Below, one piece after another: positions 23,336 through 36,488 of a stretch of 64,000 bases of DNA; position 1 is the first letter of the stretch, and every line of letters begins with the position of its first letter. The notes under the pieces are model-generated. The model had not been told where the DNA came from and searched no databases. It was given only the letters and a program-made list of their open reading frames with translations. Origin of the DNA: Helicostylum pulchrum (taxonomy: Eukaryota > Mucoromycota > Mucoromycetes > Mucorales > Mucoraceae). The stretch spans positions 310,001 through 374,000 of the forward strand of contig JAIXMO010000012.1 of assembly GCA_025677825.1 (NCBI GenBank), read 5' to 3'. The translations under genes and the position numbers were made by a program.

Positions 23336-24854
23336 TTAAAACTCTGCTTTTCTTTTACTAACAATTAGTAGCTGTTGCTTTTTAATTTCTTCTTTGAGGC
23401 CACTTTTCATAATTTGCAAAGCTGCTTCTTTGGCCTCAGAAAGGCTGTAAACACCTAAAGTGTAGCTTGGAACATGCTTCTCCATTCTGGTTGCTACATC
23501 CAAAAGCAAACGGAAATACTGTCCGCCTTCGTTGTTGGTTACGCCCATGAGTTGGTCGAAGGTGATGGACTTCGGAGAGATTGTTTTTGCTATCGTCTCA
23601 TAAGTGGGCAAGCGTTCAGCCAAATACCAAAGGGATTCCACGTCCGCTTCCTTAATTACATTAACGGATGTAATTAAAGCCAGAATATATGAGGCGAAGT
23701 GATGTGTATTCATGTGTCTGTGTTTCTGACTTGGGTAGCACCGATACCCCCAAGGTTTGTTAGAGCAACGTTTGAAATATTGATTCAACGACCTAGCTGT
23801 TTTAGTGATAGGTACTTCTGCTTCTAGGACATGAATATTTCTTGCTACCGTATTTCCGAAATGGAATTTGGCGAAAGAACTACCAAGAAAAGGGCTGATT
23901 GAATCGTTATGGAGAATGTAGCCGCTTACGATTAAAAGTTCGTACAGTCCAACGAATATTGGAAGTTCGGTAAATGATTTGTCTGTATTTTGTTTATGTT
24001 TTACTTTTGCTGCTGGGACAGAAGAAATATCGGATGGTCTGATCGCGTAAGCACAATCATCTGTTAGAAACTGGTTATGAGCGAATAAATCAAAACCTGT
24101 AACTAATACGAATATCTCGATATCCTTCAGAATACGGCTGTTGTTGTTTAGTAATTGCTGAAAAACAGTCATATCAAGCGCTACATGATGGTATCGATAG
24201 TCAACAGGAATTTTTTTTTAAAAATTTACATCCAATTGGGCCTACTGGTAGAGGTTCATGGTGTAAATCCTCACGTGCGAGATGTAATGATTGTTCCATA
24301 AAATAAAGTTGACTTTTGACACGATCTTTGGGTACTTCTATAAGTACGTTGTCCATTTTTCGTTTTACTGGTACACGATAATCGCTAGTAGTGATGGAGG
24401 GTAAACGATTATCACGAAGATTTAGTGTATACTTCTTGATTAAATCTTTAAAAATTGCATGCTGTGGGCTATTTCTAACTTGAAGGAGCACATTTTTGCT
24501 ACAAGAAATCTTGCAAATTTTCTCAATATATCTAACTGGCTGGTAATAGTTGATATTAATGTCTAAGCAATAACAATGGACAAACATGTGTAGCAGTTCG
24601 AGAATAAGTGTGTCGTTGGTTAGCACTGAAGATTCGATTTCGATTGCCCTCGCAGTTTTACTGGGAAGACTATTAGTGAAGTCTGTTTGGCTTGAATGAA
24701 TGATAAAAGTCAGATCAATTTTTTTATCGTTGGCAACGTGATTAAGTTGTTTATTGACAAGTGACAAAGCTAAAATATCTTTCCAGTCATCAAACTTTGA
24801 AAAGAGTATTTCTAATAATTCAGTAGAGCTAAAAAATGCTCGATATTGATTCAT
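23336..24854 (-). pseudogene. F-box-like gene interrupted by one frameshift
   Basis: Two minus-strand frames abut: 24854-24201 (ATG MNQYRAFFSSTELLEILF) and the frame that ends at 23336. The first ends in a stop just after a run of nine A (24211-24219 on the plus strand). Shifting by one base there reads on without a stop (IPVDYRYHHVALDMTVF) into the second, giving about 510 aa. The N-terminus ELLEILFSKFDDWKDILAL followed by SLVNKQLNHVAND matches the F-box pattern; the C-terminal 280 residues are unrecognised (YFKRCSNKPWGYRCYPS). F-box proteins bind Skp1 and bring substrates to SCF ubiquitin ligases. The single indel in a homopolymer may be a real mutation or a read error. The rest of the frame is clean, so if the indel is an artefact this is an intact gene. 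Confidence 0.6.
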
Positions 24855-25990
24855 AGTATAGGAGAAGTACAAGTAAAATAAAAGAGTGAAAGCCCGTGTC
24901 AGTTTGCCAGTTAGTGATGATAGTATACTTTTACTGTTGCTGCTGTTATATATTTAGTATGATCTTTATAAAGATATGAACTACTTTATAGATTATAGTT
25001 TTTAATTAACGCCCAAAATAATAACTAAAATAACTTGCTTTTGTGTAAGTTTAGAACTTTTTAAATAACATGTTTCATGCAAGTTTCCTATTATATTCCT
25101 GTGGTCGGCTTTCCTTCTTAAATATTTAAGTGAATAATTTTTCCTTTTTTTCTTTTCCTTCATAATATCCTGTTATCTGCTGTTTTAACCGGTGGTTCAA
25201 CGTTCACGTCAGCTACTGACACCGTTTAGTTGGCCGCTATACCGCGATCTTTTGGCTAATAATCTGGATGCTTTATTTCTTTAGTTTGGGGGTTCATGGC
25301 TAGGCTTTAGAGCATGTAGTTGAGGGTTCCTGCTGCACATATTTTTTAGGATCAGATGACTTCTTACCTTCTCGTGGTTGATCCTGTTAATAAAAACCAC
25401 TCTGGTTTTTAGAACTAAAAGAAGTATAATATATTTATTATTAAAGTTAAATAAAATGAGAAAAAAAGTGTAGAACTCTATCTCGCTATTTGTTTTATTC
25501 TGATATTACCATTAATTGAATAAATCTAGATGCACAGGAAGCATTCTTCCATCAAAAAAGAGCCACGTTTATTTTAAGTTCCTTTTACGTTTGTAGGCTA
25601 ACTCTATTAACTACTTCAGTACACTATTTTCAGATATCATTTGCGTACTAAGAGAAATAAATGCTAAGGTTTGTAAAGCTGGTAATTTTAGTGGGCTCCA
25701 GACAAAAAAAAAGCACTCCTAAAAAGTATGACGCCCTACTCCATTTCACATAAATTATGTAGTAATAGGTGATTCGAATCTTCCGTAAAACGAGGACATT
25801 TATTATTTTTTATAACAGCCTTATCAGAATATGATCCGTTCAAAAAATGATGTACAAAAAAAAAAGTGACAATGGCTGACTAACGTGTAAGTATAACGTA
25901 AATTTAAGACCTCCTTTTTTTATTGTAGCTCAAACCATGTGTTTGATAAAAATAGTGATATTTTTAAAGCTGAAGTCAGCTATAATCACT
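24855..25990. other. Non-coding stretch, no clear features
   Basis: Upstream of the F-box-like gene. Slightly less AT-rich between 25170 and 25420, where fragments resembling old coding DNA occur, but no frame can be followed. Confidence 0.4.
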
Positions 25991-25997
25991 TGGTCCT

Positions 25998-27100
25998 TTG
26001 GCCTATACTTCTTCTGTTATCGATGCTTCTTCTGTTGCGGCTGCCGTTACTGAAACAGATACTTCGGACCCTGACTTCGTGAATCAACTCCCTCTTCGAC
26101 TAGCTCAAAAGAGTCCAATGATGGTAATAATTTTTTTTTACTTGGTCCACAATGGGGAATCCTATGATTATAATGTACCGTCGGACTCTTTGAAATGGAT
26201 GGTGAACGGATATGATGTTTCCGCTGCTTTCTTTTCCTACCGTGACAAGTCTATCCACCAAGCCTAAGATCTTAAAGAGCTTAATGGCAATGGTCAGCTT
26301 TCACTGGATGGAATCATGACTATTGAGCTAGAATTACCGTGGATGCTGGCACCAGGCTTGCCTTACAATTGATCCTCGTTAAGTGTTTTAAATGGTACTC
26401 GCTCTAATGGCAAGACCTTAAAGGCCTTCTATTGTTATGTATTGTCACTTCTTCCTCCCCGTGTCGGTATTGAGTAATTTGCGCACCTGCTGCCTTCCTT
26501 TGGATGTGATTGACACTGAAATTTTTTTTCAACGATATAAAAAAGCACCATCAAGACGATGATGATAAAATGCACGATTCCATGAAAAGTTTAGTAAATA
26601 CCTTCTGCGTCGATTTCTGCACCAACAATCTCAATGAAGCTGCTTTCACTTGAAGCCAAGCCTAACAAGACTAAATGCTTTAACAATTTAATCAAACTCT
26701 GTAGAGAGCTCAAGGACTCAATTAAAAGTATGCATTTTGAAGGCTATGCTGAAATTGTTGTTTCTGGCATTGTCATAAAAAGTAAACTCTTGCCATGTTT
26801 ATGTCATGGATCATAAGTTTGATGACCTGTGCCGTGTTGTTCTGCTATAAAAGTTTTATTTGCCTCGCGATCGCTACGATATGGTCCAGAAGAACAAAGG
26901 TTACTCTAGTACTTATAATACCCCGTCCATTTCAAATCGTCTGCATGCTGGTATCAATATTCCCTGTGTTTGATAAATTGAAGGGTATTATTAACTTGTC
27001 TGCTAGAGCTCAGGGAAGTCCTCCTGCCCCTGGTGCTGTTAGAGTTCCCCAAAGACATGGTATTAATGCACACTCCAATCATTGTAAGAGGGATAAAAAA
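25998..27100 (+). pseudogene. Decayed ORF with many stops, unknown family
   Basis: A single frame reads protein-like text across stops: TETDTSDPDFVNQLPLRLAQ, then YDYNVPSDSLKWMVNGYDV, SYRDKSIHQA, stop (about 26265), DLKELNGNGQLSLDGIM, ELELPWMLAPGLPYN, stop, NGTRSNGKTLKAFYCYVL, and after about 26640 NLIKLCRELKDSIKSMHFEG. Fragments around 26830-26960 (DDLCRVVLL, RDRYDMVQKNKGYSS) continue it. At least four stops and some shifts are present. Stops fall where CAA or CGA codons would be natural, as with C-to-T changes. No domain is recognised; a gene from a mobile element or a dispersed fungal family is possible. Confidence 0.5.
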
Positions 27101-27805
27101 ACGTAGTTTGGATGTTAACAATCCTCATATTGCAAATGCCAGAGACAACTGTTCCCGCCAAACTAAAGGCTTTTCTTTAAAAATAAAGCGATTAATAGTT
27201 ACACAAAGTTTAGATAACAATTACACTTTGAAAAAAAAAAGTTTCAATTAACTTATGTAAAGGTTTTACCGATAACAATTGTATGACACTCGACTGAACA
27301 TCCTTTTTTTTTTTAAAAAAAAACAACTACGTTTTTCGTAAGATTGAAGTTTACTTGGAAAGGGTTTACTCATTTTTTTTTTGTATTAAATGGGTTTACT
27401 TATGATAATGACGAATTGAACTTTTTTTTTTTTTTTACGGATAATGGTTTAGTCAAATGCCCGCTGTGTGTATAACAGGGTCCTTTTAAAAGATTTCATA
27501 ACCCATTACACAAAAAACCCTAAATACATATATATCGATAAAATAAGTACACACATATGTAAAATATATATACAAGTATACGCCTAATAGTAAAAGGGAG
27601 TAATAGAGTCTTTTTTTAAAATCATTTCTCTCTCTTTATTTATAATTTTACTTTTTACTTTTTTTTTTGGCCCTGGAAGGTTACGGTAAAGACCCCCGCT
27701 AGTTTTTTTTTTAAGGTAGGACTTGGGTTTTTTTTTTATATAATAATTCTTTTTTAAAACTCCCAATTTTGTCCCTCTTCTTCCCATTATTTTATTTTTT
27801 GTATA
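27101..27805. other. Intergenic, IDH2 promoter region
   Basis: Dominated by A and T homopolymers (27230, 27310, 27375, 27420). The last 200 bp before 27806 are T-rich and should contain the IDH2 promoter. No ORF. Confidence 0.45.
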
Positions 27806-29436
<1,631 letters not shown>

Positions 29437-29593
29437 AATCTTTTTTTTTTTCATGCATTACCAAACATAGAAACGCAAAAAAACTCTTCTTCTACTCCCC
29501 CTCTTCCCTTCAAAAACGACATACAAATTTACAATGCAAAATAAATTATGAATTTATTTTTTTATATATTTTACTGTCCAAATACATTTATCA

Positions 29594-30307
29594 TTATAAT
29601 CCAGATTTTCTAATTTTTTTAACCTTTTTCCCGCCCTTCTTTTGAAAATCCCGCCAACTATTTACGCGCGTATCACGAGAAGCTTCCCATTGTTTAGCAT
29701 CTTCTGCCTTTCTTTTTCTTTCATTTACAACTTCTTCTGCCTTTCTCTTTTCAGCTCCTTCCGCCTCCATTTCCTTCTTCATTTGTCTACGCTTACGTAA
29801 TTCCATTTCAATCAAAATCTCCTTCATTTTTTCCTTGACTTGGGATTGTCCTTTAGGTGTTTGTAAATAAGGGTATTCTTTTTCATCCACCACTGTGATA
29901 GAATCTAACGAAGCCTTTAATCGGGGTCCATCGGCATCGGTTGTCATTGTAGGTGCATTCACAACCACCTCTGTCTTTACTTTATGTCCATTTTCACGTA
30001 ATACTTCCACACGAGCTTCTTCTATAACAGTCAATAAAAACTTGAGTCTCACTTCATCAGTTAATTCTGACTCGGCCTTTTTTAAAATCGCAAACGCATC
30101 TTGTGCATGATCATGTTTTACTTTATCTGGATGAATCATTAAACTCTTTTTACGGTAGGCTACCTTTATTGCCTTTGGATCAGGTTTGTTGTATGGAAGT
30201 TCAAGGATACCAAAGGGGTCAAGTTTAAAGCTCCCCAACACTCTTTCAATTTCTACATGCTTTTCCGTTGCAGAAAAGTATTTATCTAAATCTTGTTCTG
30301 TTGACAT
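29594..30307 (-). CDS. J-domain protein, DNAJC8/Spf31-like splicing factor
   Basis: A single exon of 237 aa. The J domain (about residues 28-100) begins LDPFGILELPYNKPD, has the HPD motif at 59-61 (LMIHPDKVKHD) and continues DAFAILKKAESELTDE. The C-terminal half is a long charged helix with several RKR clusters and ends GGKKVKKIRKSGL, a nuclear-type basic tail. Length and layout match human DNAJC8 and fission-yeast Spf31, which associate with the spliceosome and stimulate Hsp70. There is no signal peptide. The GT repeat just before the start (30308-30333) lies in the 5' leader. Confidence 0.88.
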   Translation of the reverse strand: MSTEQDLDKYFSATEKHVEIERVLGSFKLDPFGILELPYNKPDPKAIKVAYRKKSLMIHPDKVKHDHAQDAFAILKKAESELTDEVRLKFLLTVIEEARVEVLRENGHKVKTEVVVNAPTMTTDADGPRLKASLDSITVVDEKEYPYLQTPKGQSQVKEKMKEILIEMELRKRRQMKKEMEAEGAEKRKAEEVVNERKRKAEDAKQWEASRDTRVNSWRDFQKKGGKKVKKIRKSGL

Positions 30308-30904
30308 GTATGTGTGTGTGTGTATGTGTGTGTAAGAAAAAAGGAAAGGTTCAAAAAAAAAAAAAAAACTTTCAAGGGCTTAAATTTATTTTATTTAAAT
30401 TCAAAACCAGCTTTTACACTTATCATTGGCTTCCTTTTGCTTGTAACTGTCCTTTGGAATTGCTGCCAATCTTATTTCTCCATCCGAAAACTTAAAGTGT
30501 TTCGACTATAGACCAAAATGACCAAGTGATTATGACTAATTTCAGCTTTAAAAATATTACTAACTTATAACAACCAGTGGATCGGATTTTACCCTTGCTG
30601 AATTGTCGATAATTAAAAGGGTGGTCAAATTTGAATAAAATCGTTGAAGACGACTTCTTCACTGGGATAGAACTTGTCTTGGGTTTCTAAGGCATCCAGG
30701 TCGAATTTTTATGCGTACGAAGGCCCAGTTTAACATTAATAAAGTGATTTATTCATTTATTTCAAGTAAAAGAATAGACAGGAAAAGTTTTAAAAATTAG
30801 TTTACTTATTAAGTCAGGATTTAAAAGGGTTGGTTTTATTAAGGTGATAAATAAACAAGTAATATCTGTAAGTATCTGTATCATCATATACCGACTAGTA
30901 ACCA
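30308..30904. other. Intergenic with short GT repeat
   Basis: It begins with an imperfect (TG)n tract (30308-30333) and an A run near 30352. The remainder is AT-rich without ORFs. Confidence 0.45.
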
Positions 30905-31047
30905 TAAAGTGCCCTTTTAAGCCTTTTCTTTATAGCATAAAGTGCCCATAATCGAGCCTTTTCTTTATGGTGAATCTATAAAATGGCCTTTGAAGCCTTT
31001 TCTTTATGGTACCCACAAAGTGCCCTACCTGAGCCTTTTCTTTACGG
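30905..31047. repeat. Degenerate tandem repeat, 4 copies of ~33-42 bp
   Basis: Four adjacent units share ATAAAGTGCCC at the start and GAGCCTTTTCTTTATGG at the end, with a variable middle: about 30905-30937, 30938-30978, 30979-31012 and 31013-31047. It is not coding in any frame. Unit length varies, so it arose by duplication and has since drifted. Confidence 0.75.
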
Positions 31048-31080
31048 AGCCGGATATTTCTGACCAAACACGGTATTGGA

Positions 31081-31390
31081 TAGAACCTGTAGTAGAGACC
31101 AAATAAATTTTTGTACCAAAGTCTTGTAGTAGAGTATTGTAGCAGGGTTTTTTATTACAGTTTTTTTTACCAGAGTCGCGTACCAAAGTATAGGAAGAAA
31201 CCAACCAAAGTCTTGTGAAAGAGACCCACCCAAAGTCTCAAATAATTTTTCGCATATAGCAGGAGTAGATTTTAGACAGCATTTGTAGTAGAGACCAAAT
31301 AAAGTGTTGCACCAAAGTATGGTAAGAAACCAGCCAAAGTCTTATGATAAAGTGAAGCAATAGACCAACAGAAAGCCTTGAATAAAGTTT
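31081..31390. repeat. Second degenerate repeat array, unit ~185-195 bp
   Basis: The segment starting GTAGTAGAGACCAAATAAA near 31090 recurs near 31285. Both are followed by ACCAAAGTAT-GGAAGAAACCA and CCAAAGTCTTATGA-like words. Inside each unit the shorter word ACCAAAGTCTTG recurs several times, so the array is nested. There is no coding potential, and it lies directly after the 33-42 bp array. Confidence 0.65.
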
Positions 31391-32121
31391 TGAATGGAAC
31401 AAAAGCAAAAGTTCGAAAAGTATTTTTACGGCATTTTTAGAGAGTTTTAGAAACTACCCGGGAGTATTCTATTACTCTGACACCAGTTAAAGTTGATTCC
31501 TGAGAAAATCATTGTAGGCATTACTTACCATTGAAGAGGGGAAAGAACATGTGAGAAAAAGAAAAAACCCTCTTTTTATAGCTTTTTTTTTAGTTTAGTA
31601 ATTATTTAGTCTTTGCCATAAAAGTCAAAAGAAAGAAAACGCATAGTTTTATAAAATTGGAAACTGTATAATTAACTGAGGTAAAAAATAGTATGATTGA
31701 ATTCGTAAAGGTACAGATTATACTTTTGAATAATATGAGTCCGTTTCCTTCTAGTTTTACTAACAAGAATTAATTGTTTACACTAGGATGGTTCACGTGA
31801 ATATTCATGCTAAAAAAAGAAAAAAAAATACCTTGGCTTTTTTCCTTAAAATAAAAGACATAGCGATACTTATACGCAAAAGAAAAGAACCATGATACTA
31901 AACGTTATTGATCATTTTTTTTAGCCTCCCTAAATTATTCAAGTCCAACAGACATAATTAGATGATACTGAGAAGGATTTATTTAAAGATAAGCTTCATT
32001 TTAAGAAGAAAAGTAATGTTTGGTAAAGAAAAAACATACCTAGCGAAGGCTTATTATGTTATAGTTTTAAAGCCTAGCAAGGGTCAATAGTTCGCCTGTT
32101 TCAATTACACCCGCAAATATT
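31391..32121. other. Non-coding AT-rich stretch
   Basis: No ORF or repeat was recognised beyond A/T runs. It forms the 3' flank of the lesion-bearing gene on the minus strand. Confidence 0.4.
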
Positions 32122-35100
32122 TCATTTCTGGTATCTGCGCCAACTAATTTTACGAAACCGGAGGGAGGAAGTATAAAATACATATCTTGCGGAAACCATT
32201 ACAGGTACGTCCACATCCTTCTCGTCAAAAAAATCTAAAAAATATACAATGCCATTATCGACTTGTTGGAAAATGTTATCATTGAGGGAAAGCGTTTCGT
32301 TATCATTTAAATAATTCATCGTTTTAAATCTGTATATATCTAAAGTATGAAAATCAATCCCTAACTCTAAATTAAAATCGTCGGCTTCCTCTTCCAGTAT
32401 TTTTGAAAATGCGTACTGTAATTGCGGATTACTGCTGAAACGTATAAAGCTAAACATATAATCTATATTTACATAATTTCCAAAAAGTTCGTTATTTAAC
32501 AAAGAGGCAGATAGAGTGCAGACAATATGTTGTAAAACTGGAATGAAAGAGACGTCTATAATATCAGCGGTTATCAAACGTACTTTACAGTTACAAGAAC
32601 TATTTAACTTGACAGCATGTGTGTCGGTTGTTCTTTTCGTGCCAAGATTATTTTGGAGCACCTATATATTTGAGAATCTAACTGTCAGTAAAAAATGGTG
32701 CACTGTATTTATTTACAGCTCTTACATTGTCAGAAATATGATCCTTCAGATTAGCAAAAAAAATTCTGTCTTAATCTTTGATGAAAATAAGCCAAAGATG
32801 TTGTTACCGTCACTTGTATTATGCACTTTGCATAGTTCAATTAAACTACTATCTTGTACGAGGTTTTGCCACATACTCGTGCACAGAGAATCGTATATAT
32901 TTGGAATGGCTACTATTTCTTCCTGTACAATGATGGATTTATGTTCCTGTTCTTCCGAACTGAGAGCTGTTACCACTTGATTTAATGTCAACTGTACATA
33001 ATCTTCGTGTAATTAACATAATAGAAAATAAGACTTGAGCGTACATTCTAGTTTCAAAGATTTTTGAATAGCAGGTAAAATCCTTTCTCCTTGAGTAGTG
33101 ATTCGTAGTTTTTTAGAACCATTGTCCTTTGGTATTAATCCACTTGCAAACATAATATCTTGAAGATTGTCTTTGGTACCGATAGCATTGTTTATTAAAA
33201 TTGTTTCAATAGAAATAGCATACCCAACTTTCGTATCGATATGATCAAATATTAGCTGATCCGGTAACTTGTTCAATATATCTTCTTTAATATAGATCAT
33301 GTACATCAATACAAATGCGTTGATATATTCCGGCTTGTAGGTTGATATTAATGCTTCTCCGTTAGAGAGCTCCTTGGTCAATATAGCTTTCATTTCAAAC
33401 AATAGATCCTTTTTTATAGAAACATCGTCATAAGCAGTAAAATCAGCCAAGTCACCTAGCAAGTATCTCTCAGCAAATGGAACGAATCTGAACAAAGATT
33501 AATACATATTATTCATACCATTGTATTCTGTTACTACTAGACTTATTGCTCTTTAATATTTAATGTTGTCGCATTTGAAAAAGTATAGAAACGTCCCAAA
33601 GGAGGCAAACTATAATTAGGTTAGCTTTTGCGTATTAAAAAAGGTAATGTACCTAAATACTTTACTACTTGTCTGCTATGAGATCATCGTGGTTTAATAT
33701 CTGCTGGGCCAATCCGTCTTCGTTTAAAAGTGAGTACGTTAGTAAGGTAGACCCGAGTGATATATCTATTCGTATAAATGTTAGATAATGCTAAATAATT
33801 TGCGACAGTTTTATATACCCAAGTTGACGATAGCGTCTGGTTTGGAGTTTAGAAATACGAATGAAGAGGTAGCTGAATCTTTCGATTGCATTATATGTGG
33901 CTTACAGTACATATCTGAATGTTGAACGGCTTCAAAGATACCGGCCCCGTTTAAGAGAAATGATAGAGAAAAGGCCCTTTCCGTCGGAATTATAGTCGTA
34001 ACAATATCATTTAAAGAGCGTCTATTATACTCCAATATATACTCTAGCCATGTTAAAGGTATTTCTTCAGACGAGTCGAACCAATAAGTGTATTTATCCA
34101 TAACTAACAGAAATTTGTAACTCTTTGTAGAATTATTCGAAATTATATCTTATAAGTAGCCAAAGAGAAATGAGCTGATTCCAGCGCATACACTTAAAGG
34201 AGAAAGTGACATTATAAATTGTTTCTGGTTTTCAGTCTGCATCCATCTCTTTTGAAATATTATCCAAGGTTTTGTTTCCGTGCCTTTTTCCATTTTCTAT
34301 TCATCCTAGTTAGCTATTAAGATAAACAGTTAAAAATTGTGATGGTTACATCAAGTTATACGTACCAATGGAGGTAGAGGCTGACTATTTATTTGTTCCA
34401 TTATGTCTTCATAATCTGATCTTCATCAAAAGGAATAATTTTGCCTTTTAAAAATCTTTTTAACGGGTTTCTAACTCGGTCATTGTCTGTGGCTACGTAA
34501 AATAAATTGGTCCTTAAAAATTCTGCTATACGGTCTTCAATATCATCCGTGATAACAGATACTGAGCTTGATTTCATAACTTTTGGAAATAATTTTGCGT
34601 TTGGAAAGTTGTATAGAGTGGTCGAAGTTTGAATCAAATCAAACCTTACTTCCTCGTCAGGGGTAATTCTACACAAGATTGCATTGTCTCCTCTCTCAAA
34701 AGAGAAATTGTAAAATATGGATTCAATATCCGAGAAAAATAAAAGTCTGTCTTGGTGATCTTTATTTGATATCAAACCTGATTGAACAAAAATTGGTCGA
34801 ATAGTGTCTTCTCTAATTTCCTCTTCCCATTAAGAAGGAACAATAAACGCGTAGTGAAATAAATCAATGCTTTTTTTTTCTAAGCGCATGATTTTCATGG
34901 TACATTCTAGTGCAAGTGGTAAATAATCAGAAACCGCCTTCGTCAAAAATGTATCATCTTCGTTCCACGTTTCCTTGTCCTTTTTAAACAAGGCGTACAA
35001 CCTATCGCAAAAACCCTTACTAACTATGGTATCTTCATCGTCGTCATCATAGTTGCAATCAATTGTTCTAACTTCTGTTTGCATATCATAGAAGATAGAA

Positions 35101-35234
35101 GAACCGAGTCTATAGATCGATGAATATGTATATATTACCTCCAGCTATGTCGTTTTTAACTTGCTACGTACTTACGTTTCTTCATTAATGTAAGGATAAT
35201 CAAAACATCTGCTGGAAGTAGAAAAAATATTCAT
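32122..35234 (-). pseudogene. Multi-exon gene of unknown family with several lesions
   Basis: A gene structure can be followed. Exon 1 is 35234-35176 (MNIFSTSSRCFDYPYINEE), exon 2 starts at 35109 (LGSSIFYDMQTEVRTIDC), and minus-strand exons continue past MDKYTYWFDSSEEIPLTW (34101) and RFVPFAERYLLGDLADFTAY (33490) to a stop at 32122. GT-AG introns with matching phase support it, including one near 34235-34145 and one around 33610-33670. Lesions: an in-frame TAA at 34830-34832; a frame switch near 34405-34415; a donor reading ATAAGT at 33541-33546 where GTAAGT would fit the phase exactly; a one-base shift in an A run near 32756-32763; and a TAG near 32690. No known domain is recognised; the text is that of a globular, acidic, Leu-rich protein. 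It is either a decaying gene or a gene with assembly errors in homopolymers. Confidence 0.55.
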
Positions 35235-35970
35235 TGCGACATCGTCTTTTCTCAAATCTAAGCAAAAACAATAAAAAAAAATCTTAATAAATATGTAGTT
35301 ATTTATCGTACAGATATTTATAGATAGCTACGCAATGGGTGTATTGATGAAGATCATATACCCCTTCCATATTTATATGCGTTTTTCTTAACGTTTATTT
35401 AAACTGAAAAAGAAAAAGTGAAAAGTTAAGAAAATAAACTTTTCCCCCTCATAAATAGAAACGAACAAGTGCCACTTGTGTTACAAACTGTCAATAGTCG
35501 GGAATCATCAGAAGTAAATACAAACGAAAGTTTCGTTTGAGCCCTCGTTTACATGTATATGGAAGACACTGATAATAAACAAAACACGTTCCTTTTTTTT
35601 TCTTGACAAAATAAAATCATACTATCATATACATATGTAATGTGTATGATATAAAATGTTATTATTAAAATAAAAGGGAGAACCTCACACTCCATAGGAT
35701 TACGTACTATTGTGTAAGTAGGTATTCTTATAGTACACTCTTTCCCAAAAGGAAAGAAATATAGAATGTCTTGACCATTAACGACATAGGATCTATGTTC
35801 GTTTGACCTTAATAACTAGTTGATAACTACATATTCCGGTACTCACTTGCCTTTGTGATTTTATAATAGCATCCCATTCAAAGATATACACTTCTAAATT
35901 TATTTACGAGTTAAAACTAATTAACACAAATAAGTATAGTTTTTTTTTTGGATTAAATATAAGTTTTTCT
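35235..35970. other. AT-rich gap before the MITE
   Basis: About 740 bp with T runs and no ORF. It should contain the promoter of the minus-strand gene that starts at 35234. Confidence 0.4.
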
Positions 35971-35972
35971 TA

Positions 35973-36095
35973 GGGGCCACAGCCTAATTTTTCCGGGCCA
36001 CAGGTAGTGTATAGTCTGTATTTGAATCGGATAACCTGTGGTCATACAAAGCCAAGTACACTACCTGTGGCCCGAAAAATTTAGGCTGTGGCCCC
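35973..36095. mobile_element. MITE, 123 bp, near-perfect 40-bp terminal repeats
   Basis: The left end GGGGCCACAGCCTAATTTTT and following bases to about 36010 are matched by the reverse complement of 36056-36095, with only small A/T slippage in the middle. The arms (GGGCCACAGGTAGTGTA inside) enclose a loop of about 45 bp. Both ends are flanked by TA (35971-35972 and 36096-36097), the target duplication of Tc1/mariner elements. The four bases beyond each TA (TTCT and AGAA) are also complementary, so the target was palindromic or the element is a few bases longer. It has no coding capacity and would need a transposase from elsewhere. GC-rich ends stand out in this AT-rich DNA. Confidence 0.85.
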
Positions 36096-36097
36096 TA

Positions 36098-36488
36098 AGA
36101 AGGCCGAAAAGTTAAATGTCACCCATCATTTTTTTTTTCAAATGGAAGAAGCTTTCTTTTTGGCCAAAATACCGAACTTTTTTTATATGACTTTTTTTTT
36201 TTTTTTCAAAACTTCAAAATGGACATTTTTGTATGATTGTTTTTTTTCAAAGCTTCGAAGAGTTTTTATTTAATTTTACTTAAGTTTTTGCCGTTAACCA
36301 TTCATTTCTAATTATTAAAATCATCGTAAGGTTGTTACGCGCTCGTAGTTGGAAAATAGGAATGTGATAGCTACAGTTGAATTGATACACTTTCTGATAT
36401 CCAACAATAGGCATAATTATAAAAAATAAAAATAAAAAAAAATAGAAAAATGCTTTTTTTATTATTATTGCAATTTACACTAGAGGAA
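36098..36488. other. T-rich flank after the MITE
   Basis: T-rich DNA with four runs of 8-15 T and the word CTTCAAA repeated, and no ORF of value. It forms the 3' flank of the 635-aa ORF. Confidence 0.45.

Noticed and set aside
25765..25790. tRNA-like TTCGAATC word
   Set aside because: A T-loop-like word without acceptor stem or anticodon arm in the preceding 80 bases.
30905..31390. CRISPR-like array
   Set aside because: Units are degenerate, directly abutting and without unique spacers, in a eukaryotic genome.
34140..34240. Second AT-type donor (ATAAGA) in the 32-35 kb gene
   Set aside because: A GTGTAT donor about 40 bp upstream joins in phase to the exon starting at 34103, so no non-canonical site is needed.
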